Assembly (NCBI GenBank): GCA_050950645.1 | Contig: JBMNHZ010000013.1 | Location: 48,764 to 112,763, forward strand | DNA length: 64,000 nt | Reading direction: 5' to 3' | Origin: BRH-c25 sp012519325 | Lineage (GTDB): Bacteria > Bacillota > Clostridia > Lutisporales > Lutisporaceae | Shown: one piece after another, positions 37,418 through 45,386 of the stretch | Layout of the letters: the number at the start of each line of letters is the position of its first letter | How positions within the stretch are numbered: the first letter of the stretch is position 1 | Made by a program: the position numbers and the translations under genes | Notes under the pieces: model-generated | The model's input: only the letters and a program-made list of their open reading frames with translations | The model's database searches: none | Told to the model about the DNA's origin: nothing

Positions 37418-38656
37418 CTAAATGTCTTCCCTCACTAAAGGCATGCTCATACACCTTGGGCCTCCTCTGCCCCTCACCAGCTCTGAGCCTTCTATTTCAA
37501 GTACCTCGATCCCATGCTTCCTGAGAATCTCATTGGAGGCTTCATTTCTCGAATAAGTCACTACCACTCCGGGAGCTATTGCCAGAGTATTGGTACTATC
37601 GTTCCACTGTTCCCTTGCAGCCGTTATCGTATCTCCGCCGCCGCTTTGTATCAGGCTGACCGCAGGAAGCCTGAGGCTCCTCTTGAGAACTTCCACCAAG
37701 TCATTTTCCGGTGTTACCTTTATGCCGTTTTTGCCACCGGGGGTAAGCCTATATACAACAACTCTGTCAAGTATCCCTGGATATATCGTAAATTTATCCC
37801 TGTCAACCATCGTAAATACCGTATCCAGATGCATAAATGCCCTTAGAGAAGGTATCTGGACAGCCAACACCTCTTTAATGCCGCTGTTTCCGGCAAAAAG
37901 ATTCCTTGCAAGAATTTCGATGCCATTGGCAGAGGTCCTTTGGCTGCAGCCTACTGCCACTACTTCTTTACTAAGCACCAGAATGTCCCCGCCCTCTATA
38001 CTGTGAGGTATGGTGTAATTGTACCAAATTGGCGAGTACTCTTTACTGAAAAGCGGATTGTAATCATATATATACTTGATTATCATGGGCTCTCTTCTTC
38101 TTGCATCTGTTTGCATGGAATTTACTGAAATTCCGTTACCGATGACAGACAAGGGATCTCTCATGAAATATAGATTCGGTATCGGGTTTACATATAGAGG
38201 ATAATCCTTTCTTATATAGTCCGAAAGACTATACTCTCTATCCACATCCTTTATATCTTTTTTATTGAGGCCTGCTATCGCAATTTCCACCGCTTCTGAA
38301 GGAGATTTCTCGAATATGTAGGAAAATATCAATTCGCGCAGTTCATTGTTCTCTATATTGCTGTGGATAAGAATATCATTTATCAGGTTCCTTTTAACAT
38401 CCACATTACATAATATATCCTCAAGCAAATCCTCAACATAATAGACCTCTACGCCTCTCTGCCTAAGAACATCTGCAAACTCGTCATGCTCCTCCCTCAT
38501 CTTCCTAAGCCATGGAATATCGTCAAACAATAGGTCCCTAAGATAATCCGGCGTTAGCTGCTCCAGTTCTTTGCCCGGCTTATGCAGCAAAACCGCTTTC
38601 AATCTGCCTATTTCAGATGTCACATTCAAAAATGATCTTCTTTCTCCGTCAAGCAT
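37418..38656 (-). CDS. arcA: Arginine deiminase
   Basis: 412 residues, first gene of the arc operon. It turns arginine to citrulline and ammonia. Motifs: LKAVLLHKPGKELEQLTPDYL, LYFMRDPLSVIG, IPHSIEGGDILVL, VFTMVDRDKF, SGGGDTITAAREQWNDSTNTLAI and the active-site Cys in GGPRCMSMPL. ATG follows AAAGGAG. ArgR-like sites lie about 140 bases upstream. Confidence 0.96.
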   Translation of the reverse strand: MLDGERRSFLNVTSEIGRLKAVLLHKPGKELEQLTPDYLRDLLFDDIPWLRKMREEHDEFADVLRQRGVEVYYVEDLLEDILCNVDVKRNLINDILIHSNIENNELRELIFSYIFEKSPSEAVEIAIAGLNKKDIKDVDREYSLSDYIRKDYPLYVNPIPNLYFMRDPLSVIGNGISVNSMQTDARRREPMIIKYIYDYNPLFSKEYSPIWYNYTIPHSIEGGDILVLSKEVVAVGCSQRTSANGIEILARNLFAGNSGIKEVLAVQIPSLRAFMHLDTVFTMVDRDKFTIYPGILDRVVVYRLTPGGKNGIKVTPENDLVEVLKRSLRLPAVSLIQSGGGDTITAAREQWNDSTNTLAIAPGVVVTYSRNEASNEILRKHGIEVLEIEGSELVRGRGGPRCMSMPLVREDI

Positions 38657-38797
38657 CTGCTATTCTCCTTTCAGAAGGCAGTGTCAAAAAGTTCAGGCTC
38701 AAAATTATTATCAATATAAGTATATACAAATAAAAATTGCTAAACAAGTAGCTAAAACCCAATGTATTAATGCCGCTTACATTTTACTCCATTGCAC

Positions 38798-38836
38798 TGT
38801 ATATTAATTCAAAGTTCCAATGAATAAATATTAGTT
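38798..38836. promoter_or_regulatory. Putative ArgR/AhrC boxes
   Basis: TGTATATTAATTCA (38798-38811) and TGAATAAATATTAGTT (38821-38836) resemble the AT-rich ARG box TGAATNNNNATTCA in tandem, as expected upstream of an arginine-responsive arc operon. Confidence 0.45.
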
Positions 38837-38902
38837 CTCCGGATAATATGGTTATTATCTTCACTCAAACTGCTATGCACTCATTTGATAGACTTTACTG
38901 TA

Positions 38903-38923
38903 TTTATGCATTGCATGCATAAA
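38903..38923. promoter_or_regulatory. Perfect palindrome upstream of arc operon
   Basis: TTTATGCAT, spacer TGC, then ATGCATAAA: nine bases each side without mismatch. It could be an operator for ArgR or another dimeric regulator. Confidence 0.5.
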
Positions 38924-38967
38924 AATTTTTATAACGGAATAAAAAATTTTTTATGTAAAAAAGCAAA

Positions 38968-38997
38968 AAAAATTAAGAACCCTGAACGGGTCTCAAT
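38968..38997 (-). terminator. Rho-independent terminator of veg
   Basis: TTGAGACCC and GGGTTCTTAA pair around GTTCA with one mismatch pair, then TTTTTTTT on the minus strand. Confidence 0.75.
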
Positions 38998-39020
38998 TTT
39001 TGTCTCACAAGGTTATGCTA

Positions 39021-39293
39021 TTACATGCATCCTATCTTCACATTATCTTTACATGCAAATAGTTCGATAGACTTTGTCAGAATATCTGAATAGCTGAAAG
39101 AAACTGTTCTGCCGAAGTCTTCAGGCACCTCTCCGTCAATTCGCACTAAAAATATACTTGGATATGTCTTCTCTATAACACCTTGCTTTATGCTTATCTT
39201 TTTTCTTCCTTTATTAGCCCTGAGCACGACTCTTTCCCCAACATAGTTGTCTATATTGCTTTTGATGAGGGATAGGGTATTTTTTGAAGCCAT
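39021..39293 (-). CDS. veg: Veg family protein
   Basis: 90 residues: NTLSLIKSNIDNYVGERVVLRANKGRKK, then GVIEKTYPSIFLVRID and FSYSDILTKSIEL, the full Veg (DUF1021) pattern. Veg is abundant in Bacillus and linked to biofilm gene control; its action in Clostridia is unknown. It lies downstream of yabG and before ispE in many spore formers; here the arc operon has come between. ATG follows GGAAGG. The last eight residues (DNVKIGCM) are an unusual tail. Confidence 0.93.
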   Translation of the reverse strand: MASKNTLSLIKSNIDNYVGERVVLRANKGRKKISIKQGVIEKTYPSIFLVRIDGEVPEDFGRTVSFSYSDILTKSIELFACKDNVKIGCM

Positions 39294-39516
39294 AAAAAAA
39301 TCACCTTCCTTCCCAACATCTTAAATTTTATCATAACATATATTATATGTCAACTGAAGCAAATTATTATATCAACTAATACTATAATAGTCAAATTTTT
39401 ATTTTTATTTCTCGGCTATTATTCGTCTATATTTAGCACTATAAGCTATTATACATTAAAATTACAATACTATTCACCGAATTACTCTGGTTTGCACAAA
39501 AAACAACTGCAATTTA
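39294..39516. other. Intergenic region upstream of veg
   Basis: AT-rich, 223 bases. It contains CTCGGCTATTATTCGTC at 39411-39427, which is like the CGGCTATTATT sites around the DUF4143 promoter. The veg promoter must be here; no clear pair was found. Confidence 0.4.
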
Positions 39517-40890
39517 TTATATGCAGTTGTTTTGAAGTTTTTCGCAATATGCTCTAATCCCTCTGAATACCGCTGCCGCTGCCGCTTCTCGGAAGCTTTG
39601 ATCCCTTAAAAGCTTTTCGTCCTGAGGATTGCTTATATAAAGCAGCTGTATAATTACAGCAGATGTCTTAACCTCCCGGAGCAGATAAAAATCAGCTGTT
39701 CTTACTCCTCTGTCCTTTAGACTTAGGGAGCTCTTAATACTTTCCATTATCAATTTCGACAGCTTCTCTCCCTGAGAATCTCCTCTATAGTAATAAATTT
39801 CAGTTCCTGAAGCGGTTTGGTTGGGAAAACTGTTCTGACCTATGGATAAAAACAAGTCAGGCCTTTTCCCGTTGGATATGGCTGCCCTGTCTGAAAGTAC
39901 CATTCCAACGTCACTGTCCCTTGTAAGAAATACTTCAGCCCCTTGGTTTTCAAGAAGATCCTTAAGCCTTAAAACTATATCCAGATTGATATTGCCTTCA
40001 TCACAACCATCTCCCCCATGTGCCGCATCCAGTACGATCCTTATACCCTTAAGAGGCTTTTCTGAATCGGGCATTTCCATCTGCTCAAATCTTATTCCCG
40101 TATAATAGTATTTCAGTATCTCCTGATAGCTCATTCCCGACCTTGCCATAGAATTTGCCCCGCACTGGCAAAGCCCCAGCCCGTGTCCGGTGCCGATGCA
40201 CTTTATCAGGAATTTTACCGGTATATAATCAAATCTGGTCGAGTTGAGCTTCAATAGTTCTCTTACTTCTATCCCCCTGAAGGTTTTTGTACCGATTTTT
40301 ATTCTGCTTATTTTACCTTGCTCATCAACATCAACATCCTCGAACATTCCTTTGATATTGCAGTAAATCCCCTCAGGCTTTTTGAGCCGGGTTTTTAAAA
40401 GCCCCTCCAATTCCGTGACTGTGAAATACCTGTCACTGTCGTTGTCAGTATTATCTTTGCAGAAAGAACACAATACCCTTCTAAGGTAAGTTATCCTGTT
40501 TCCCAGGACATTCTCGGAGTTTTCGGTGGCTCCGCCGCACCGGTAATGGAAAAAAGGTTTTATCGGCCTTCCTTCAAAAAGCATTATAATTCTATCTGTT
40601 GAAGCAACAGCATCAAAAACTTCCTTTGGTATCTCAGTATCGACAAGGCCGTATTCAAGGCAGTGCCCCGGTTCTGTACATATATCACAGCCTCTGTGCC
40701 TTTCGCAGCCTTTACCGCTATATATAAAGGTTTTTCTTGCCAGCTCCGTTCTTGCCATAACGGCAAGAGCCTTCAGATATTCAACCTCATGCCCTTCTGC
40801 TCTATTGAAGCTTGTTATCCTGGCTGTCAGCTCATCCAACTCCATGCCATAACTCAGCTCTTTTTCGCAGTCATACACCTTAAACAACAT
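39517..40890 (-). CDS. SpoIID-like domain fused to N-acetylmuramoyl-L-alanine amidase, no signal peptide
   Basis: 457 residues from ATG at 40890, chosen for GGGGAGG before it. Residues 1-260 are SpoIID-like (VEYLKALAVMARTELARKTF ... IKCIGTGHGLGLCQCGANSMARSGMSYQEILKYYYTGI), a lytic transglycosylase module. Residues 285-457 are Amidase_3 (IRIVLDAAHGGDGCDEGNINLDIVLRLKDLLENQGAEVFLTRD ... DLFLSIGQN), but the usual His of SxHxN is Gln here (SIGQN), and the later Glu is replaced by Gln in AVIIQLLYISN. The amidase half may be inactive. No export signal is seen. The Cys-rich SpoIID part (GCERHRGCDICTEPGHC) is odd. Next to yabG, so a spore coat or cortex role is likely. Confidence 0.82.
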   Translation of the reverse strand: MLFKVYDCEKELSYGMELDELTARITSFNRAEGHEVEYLKALAVMARTELARKTFIYSGKGCERHRGCDICTEPGHCLEYGLVDTEIPKEVFDAVASTDRIIMLFEGRPIKPFFHYRCGGATENSENVLGNRITYLRRVLCSFCKDNTDNDSDRYFTVTELEGLLKTRLKKPEGIYCNIKGMFEDVDVDEQGKISRIKIGTKTFRGIEVRELLKLNSTRFDYIPVKFLIKCIGTGHGLGLCQCGANSMARSGMSYQEILKYYYTGIRFEQMEMPDSEKPLKGIRIVLDAAHGGDGCDEGNINLDIVLRLKDLLENQGAEVFLTRDSDVGMVLSDRAAISNGKRPDLFLSIGQNSFPNQTASGTEIYYYRGDSQGEKLSKLIMESIKSSLSLKDRGVRTADFYLLREVKTSAVIIQLLYISNPQDEKLLRDQSFREAAAAAVFRGIRAYCEKLQNNCI

Positions 40891-40906
40891 CCTAATTCCT
40901 CCCCTT

Positions 40907-41773
40907 CTATGGGATATAGGGAGAACCGGGCATCCCTGACCTGAATTTTCCTCTTGTTTGTATGCCTCCAATACCTTTTACCCCACTGGTGGTGCCCTTC
41001 AACACATCTTCTATAGGGGCTGTCGTATCGGTAGGAGTAAAGGCTATCTGCCTGCACAGCATGACCGGATCCAGGGCATGTATCAATATTCTGGCGGGAG
41101 AGCTTGCAAAATTTGCCCCTGCCGACAATATGCCTTCATAATACGACTGGCATGCTCCTGCTATTATTACCAGTTCATCCAAAGACTTCTGGTATTTTCT
41201 TGCTTCCTTGACTGCTTCCATGAAATATTTTGAATTTCTGTACCTGTCCGGCGAATCCTTTCCATTACCTTCCTTCTTCTGCATACTGTCATGTCCTGTG
41301 ATAACCACTATATCAGGCTTATTCTCTTCTAGCAGAGCCATAATGAGCCTTGGCTGGTCCGCTTCCGGCACAAGCTTCCCTACTGCATTAATACCGTGCT
41401 CCTTATAATACTTCATACTCATAGCAAGGTAATCCTTGTCTCCGTCTATATGAAGCACCTTCCCGGGCAGCTTGAATTTGCTGTATTCCTCTCTTTTGGG
41501 CATAAGCTTTTTTGGCACAAACCCGTACCTGTTTCCACCGGTTTTGTCCAGCTTGCCTATTTTCTTTTCGAAGCTGCGCATCTCTTCATTGACCTTGTTT
41601 ATTGGAACCTTTACAACGTCAGATTCGGGTGCATCTGCAAAAAGCCTGTAATGCAATCCTTTAAGATATATGATTTTACCTGTTTCCTTACCGGTGACTA
41701 TATCATGAACCTTGAACAGTATGTCAAAGCCATAGGACCTCCTTGCTACTATATCTCCCACCTTTATATCCAT
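40907..41773 (-). CDS. yabG: Sporulation-specific protease YabG
   Basis: 288 residues. KVGDIVARRSYGFDILFKV starts the protein; PDIVVITGHDSM and LVIIAGACQSYYEGILSAGANFASSP hold the likely catalytic His and Cys region; LCRQIAFTPTDTTAPIEDVLKGTTSGVKGIGGI follows. YabG is made in the mother cell, processes coat proteins (and SleB/CspBA in some Clostridia). ATG follows AAGGGGG. The neighbour order yabG then veg is normal for spore formers; the amidase gene between them is added. Confidence 0.95.
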   Translation of the reverse strand: MDIKVGDIVARRSYGFDILFKVHDIVTGKETGKIIYLKGLHYRLFADAPESDVVKVPINKVNEEMRSFEKKIGKLDKTGGNRYGFVPKKLMPKREEYSKFKLPGKVLHIDGDKDYLAMSMKYYKEHGINAVGKLVPEADQPRLIMALLEENKPDIVVITGHDSMQKKEGNGKDSPDRYRNSKYFMEAVKEARKYQKSLDELVIIAGACQSYYEGILSAGANFASSPARILIHALDPVMLCRQIAFTPTDTTAPIEDVLKGTTSGVKGIGGIQTRGKFRSGMPGSPYIP

Positions 41774-41840
41774 ATCTTGACCCCCTTGTTATTACAGCCC
41801 GTTTAATACATAATATGTGGCTAAGGCTGACAAGGTGAAC

Positions 41841-41876
41841 AAAAAATAAAAAACAGTATTCCATACCGTTTTTTAT
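41841..41876 (-). terminator. Rho-independent terminator of the cot cluster
   Basis: AAAAAACGGTAT and ATACTGTTTTTT pair around GGA, followed by ATTTTTTG on the minus strand. Confidence 0.8.
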
Positions 41877-41882
41877 CCAGTC

Positions 41883-41896
41883 ACGAGACACTAGAT
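41883..41896 (+). repeat. 14-base direct repeat, left copy
   Basis: ACGAGACACTAGAT, also at 46573-46586. The two copies lie at the two sides of the CotS cluster. Confidence 0.6.
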
Positions 41897-41937
41897 TTAG
41901 CCAGGCTTCGAAGAATTAACTTAAATTCGGACTTTAT

Positions 41938-42927
41938 TTATATGTACTTCCTGAAGTCCTCCACAAAGTCCAGGACAAATTCCTTCATTATTACCGCATC
42001 ATTGTACTTGCTTATAAAGGTTTTTTCATCCCATGTGGATTTATCCTTATAATACCTTTCGCTGACCCTCCAGAACCTCTGGGGGAATTCGAAAAGTGAC
42101 AGCATCAGTACCAGGTCTTCTCTGTTGAGAGGTGCGATGCTGCAGTAAGCATCAATAAGCTCCAAAGCCATATCAATATCATAGCTGTACCGCTTCAATA
42201 CTTTCTGTATCAATGCAGCCAGGTCATATACCGGCAGTTCATGGCAGCAGTAATCAAAATCTATTACATTTACCTCTCCCCCTGGCCCAATGATGATGTT
42301 ATGGTAAGTATAGTCATGATGACATATGACATTGTCCTTTTTTGCTTTTTTGCAAATATTTGCATAGTTTGAGTTTTTTAAGGTGTCAAAACCCCTCCAA
42401 CTCATTTCGATATAAAAATCCACATCCTCCAGAAACATTCTGTCCAGCTTGCTTTTTTTTCTTTTCTTCCGGGCAAGCTCTTTGAACCTAACTAAATCCT
42501 CTATTTTTTCCTTATAGGACTTTTCCCATTTTCCGATGTTGTTCCTGGACGCTGCACCGGTAAAAGGCAAATACCCTCTGCCTGCATTGTGCAGCTGTGC
42601 CAGCGCCTTTACTATCGCTTCCCTGTCATAAGGATTTGTAAAGCTGCATTCCCTTCCTGCTATGTAGTTTTCCATTACGAAGATCCTGTTCTCATATATT
42701 GTAAAGGGAAGCTCATATTTAGACAGCAGATACCTGTCTATTCGTGTAAACCCGTTTTTATGGAGATATTCCTTCAAGCCGTGTATGTACAATATCTTAT
42801 CAGGATCTCTGAAAGTTTCCTTAATTATTACAAGCCCCCTGTCGGTATATGCTAAATTTACCGCCCTTAACGGCTTGCTGTATATTACCCTGCAGCCAAA
42901 CTCTCCGGCAATGACATCTATATTCAT
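41938..42927 (-). CDS. CotS-family kinase-fold spore coat protein 1
   Basis: 329 residues from ATG at 42927 (GAGGTG before). APH/CotS kinase fold: IIKETF near the ATP-binding Lys, FVMENYIAGRECSFTNP, catalytic loop VICHHDYTYHNIII and metal-binding VIDFDYC. A late FEFPQRFWRVSERYYKDKSTWDE block is shared by the CotS/YutH group. Key Asp and Asn are kept, so it could be an active small-molecule or protein kinase on the coat. Last gene of a five-gene cluster. Confidence 0.88.
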   Translation of the reverse strand: MNIDVIAGEFGCRVIYSKPLRAVNLAYTDRGLVIIKETFRDPDKILYIHGLKEYLHKNGFTRIDRYLLSKYELPFTIYENRIFVMENYIAGRECSFTNPYDREAIVKALAQLHNAGRGYLPFTGAASRNNIGKWEKSYKEKIEDLVRFKELARKKRKKSKLDRMFLEDVDFYIEMSWRGFDTLKNSNYANICKKAKKDNVICHHDYTYHNIIIGPGGEVNVIDFDYCCHELPVYDLAALIQKVLKRYSYDIDMALELIDAYCSIAPLNREDLVLMLSLFEFPQRFWRVSERYYKDKSTWDEKTFISKYNDAVIMKEFVLDFVEDFRKYI

Positions 42928-43024
42928 TAGCAGCACCTCATAGTATGCATTTAGTACCTTGTAACAACTGCCACAAGGTACTAGTAGAATATATGAAAGT
43001 CTGCTACCACTTATACCGGAGAAA

Positions 43025-44077
43025 TTACACCCTCTTCTCATATTCTTCTATAAATTTCCGCCTTAGCTTAGTGTATTCCGACTTTGTGCTCATCTTGTCG
43101 GCAAGGTCCTCTTCATCCCAGTCCTTCTTCTCAATATAGTATTGTCTGGATATCATCCGGAAGTCCTGCGGAAACAGAAAGAAGGGAATGAGCACTTTAA
43201 GCTCCCCGCTTTTTATGGGATTTCTTCGATCATAGCTTTCCAATATATCCAGGGCCTTGTCCGTATCCCAGTTCGTCTTCTTCATATTCCTTAATATAAG
43301 GCTTCCTACGTCATGCATTCTTATATCCATAATGCAGTAATCAAAATCAACTACGTATATTCGGCCATCAAAGGTATGTATTATATTATGATGGACAAAA
43401 TCGTGGTGGATAAAGCTTTTCTTCACTGCCGCTTCCTCGGAAAGGCTCTTGTAACCGGTTTTGCTCAGAATCTGCATCGCTTCTTCTCCGTCATTTATGC
43501 ACATATCCACATAATCGAGAAATATTCTGTCCACCTCGTTCTTTTCAGGTCTTTCCAGTACCTGTTCCTTCATTTGCTTCATTTCCTCCACCCTCTTACT
43601 GAAGTATTCGGGCCATTTTCCATACCAGCATCTGTCGGAGGGACATACAGCAGGATTAAAGCCCTCTGACGCATTGTGCAGTCTTGCAAGCACCTCAATA
43701 GCGGCATCAAGGTCCACTGGATTTTGAAAGTCACATTCCCTTCCGTCCATCCATTCGGTAAGGAAATACTTTCCACCCTTGAAGCTGATATAGTCATCGC
43801 CATTCTCCTGCTTTACAATGTTAAAGGCGCTGTTGAAGCCCTTTCCCTTGAGATGCTTCATGGCTGCGAAAATAAAATCCATATCCTCTATGGAAAACTT
43901 AAGCTTTTTCAAACAGTAAAATCCCTTGTCCGTTACTATTCTGTACACACTCCTTACCGGAATTATCTGCTTGACCTTAAAACCCATAGCCTCAAAAAGC
44001 TTCACATCCAAATTGTACTCACCAAGAAATTCCCTTTCCAACTGCCTGTTTTCTTCCATAAAAAGCTCCATCTTCAC
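43025..44077 (-). CDS. CotS-family kinase-fold spore coat protein 2
   Basis: About 350 residues. Motifs: YCLKKLKF (Lys), FLTEWMDGRECDFQNP, FIHHDFVHHNII, IYVVDFDYCIMD and FFLFPQDFRMISRQYY. The catalytic residues are kept. Start is uncertain: GTG at 44077 follows GAAGGTG by nine bases; GTG at 44089 lies inside that site, and ATG at 44071 is also possible. It overlaps or abuts the next upstream gene (stop at 44086). Confidence 0.86.
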   Translation of the reverse strand: MKMELFMEENRQLEREFLGEYNLDVKLFEAMGFKVKQIIPVRSVYRIVTDKGFYCLKKLKFSIEDMDFIFAAMKHLKGKGFNSAFNIVKQENGDDYISFKGGKYFLTEWMDGRECDFQNPVDLDAAIEVLARLHNASEGFNPAVCPSDRCWYGKWPEYFSKRVEEMKQMKEQVLERPEKNEVDRIFLDYVDMCINDGEEAMQILSKTGYKSLSEEAAVKKSFIHHDFVHHNIIHTFDGRIYVVDFDYCIMDIRMHDVGSLILRNMKKTNWDTDKALDILESYDRRNPIKSGELKVLIPFFLFPQDFRMISRQYYIEKKDWDEEDLADKMSTKSEYTKLRRKFIEEYEKRV

Positions 44078-44085
44078 AGAACGAT

Positions 44086-45102
44086 TCACCTTCCGGAATC
44101 CAAAAATTTGATAAGCTCCTCTTTTCTTTTTTCTCTTTTTATACTTCGCTCCAACTTTTGCCTTAATTCAATTTCGTTATAGTTTTTCATTCTCCCGTAA
44201 GCACTTTCGGCAACCTTAAAAAACCTCCTAGGCCATATGAGAAAGGCTTTTATTATGTTTATTGAGCACTCATCCAGGGGCTTAACGGAAGTATATGCCT
44301 CTGCCGCCGCAGCTGCAAGCTCACCTTTATTTCTTCCTGAAAAGCTTTCAAAAAGTGTCGCTATATCGAATTCACAGATATCATAGCTGCATTGTTCGAA
44401 GTTGGTTATGAACACTCCCTCAGGTTCACCTTCAAGTATCGCATGTTTTTTGAATTCCCCATGGGTAATCTGATTGCACGACATAGCTAATCTCACCTTG
44501 TCAAGATATCCGCTTCCCTTAAGAAGCCTGTGGGAATGCTGTATTTTTTCTATGAATTCATCGGCATTTTCCAGAAAAAGCTTGTCAATTGCACTTTTCT
44601 TCTCCTTGAGGTATATAATCTCTTTGTACTTTCTTAGGCTGATGGAGTTTGCTTTGAATTTTTCCATCCACTTTCCCCAATCAACACGGGCACGGCTTCC
44701 GGGAGCAGGTATAAAGTGCTCTCCCGCCTTATGAAGTTCTGCCAGAGCCTTGCCGATAACCGCCGCAGCTTCGGCTGTATTTGCTTCATATACCCTTCCT
44801 TTAGTAAAATTCTGAAGTATATAGTTGTTTTTGTCATATTTTATATGATAGCTGCCGTTCAGGCTCCGGTTAATACGGCTGATCTGCCGGAAACCGTTAT
44901 TATAGACATGCTCATAAGCTGATGCTGCGAATAATATCTTTGCCTCATCGCTTTCCGTCTTCTTAAGCCTTTTTATGCCTCTGTCCGTGTATACAAGTAT
45001 ACCCCTGTCCCCTTCCTGCATATTTCTTACTTCCAGGCCGTACAGGCTTTCTACCAGCAGCTTGAGATCATGTCTTTTCAACTTTCCATATCCGCCGGAC
45101 AT
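44086..45102 (-). CDS. CotS-like pseudokinase spore coat protein
   Basis: 338 residues from ATG at 45102. The fold is as in the neighbours (GIKRLKKTES; YILQNFTKGRVYEANT; ALAELHKAGEHFIP; LIWPRRFFKVAESAY), but the catalytic loop is THGEFKKHAIL in place of HHD-xxxHN, and the DFD metal site is NFEQ. The catalytic Asp, the Asn and the metal Asp are therefore lost, so it is probably a non-enzymatic coat partner. Its neighbours all keep these residues. Confidence 0.82.
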   Translation of the reverse strand: MSGGYGKLKRHDLKLLVESLYGLEVRNMQEGDRGILVYTDRGIKRLKKTESDEAKILFAASAYEHVYNNGFRQISRINRSLNGSYHIKYDKNNYILQNFTKGRVYEANTAEAAAVIGKALAELHKAGEHFIPAPGSRARVDWGKWMEKFKANSISLRKYKEIIYLKEKKSAIDKLFLENADEFIEKIQHSHRLLKGSGYLDKVRLAMSCNQITHGEFKKHAILEGEPEGVFITNFEQCSYDICEFDIATLFESFSGRNKGELAAAAAEAYTSVKPLDECSINIIKAFLIWPRRFFKVAESAYGRMKNYNEIELRQKLERSIKREKRKEELIKFLDSGR

Positions 45103-45129
45103 ATAATCACCCCCCACTAAGACGTAATC

Positions 45130-45153
45130 GAAGAATAATGCGACGCATTCTTC
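45130..45153. repeat. Palindromic repeat GAAGAAT(AAT)GCGAC, copy 1
   Basis: GAAGAATAATGCGAC followed by GCATTCTTC. The same arms are found at 48929-48955, and half copies at 31086-31100 and 50343-50355. Confidence 0.6.
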
Positions 45154-45374
45154 TAATGATGCCTGTGATGCTTTTTTAATTTTTTGCTGATAATTCTCTT
45201 TTTTTCCCTCTCAAGCTTTTCAATTTTCTCCTTGTGCTTACCTATTTTTTTTAGCTGCTTTATTTCTTCCTTCATATCCTTTATGAAGCTTTCCAGCTTA
45301 TCCACCTGCTCTTGGGGGCTCAAGCCCCTTTCAATATCTATTGCTTCATTGATTTCATTTTTCCTGCCGCCCAT
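45153..45374 (-). CDS. Small coiled-coil, His-rich protein in the cot cluster
   Basis: 73 residues, highly charged. A long helix (EQVDKLESFIKDMKEEIKQL.. to LEREKKRIISKK) is a probable coiled coil, and the end is KKHHRHH. GGAG lies before the ATG. No family is recognised. It is between two CotS genes, 12 bases from the upstream stop, so it may be a structural coat protein. Confidence 0.75.
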   Translation of the reverse strand: MGGRKNEINEAIDIERGLSPQEQVDKLESFIKDMKEEIKQLKKIGKHKEKIEKLEREKKRIISKKLKKHHRHH

Positions 45375-45386
45375 AAAATCAACTCC

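Larger units (their letters stand above)
38657..39020. other. Leader/promoter region of the arc operon
   Basis: 364 bases without a gene. It holds the likely ArgR boxes (38798-38836), a perfect 9-3-9 palindrome (38903-38923) and the veg terminator (38968-38997). No single sigma-A promoter stands out. Confidence 0.5.
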
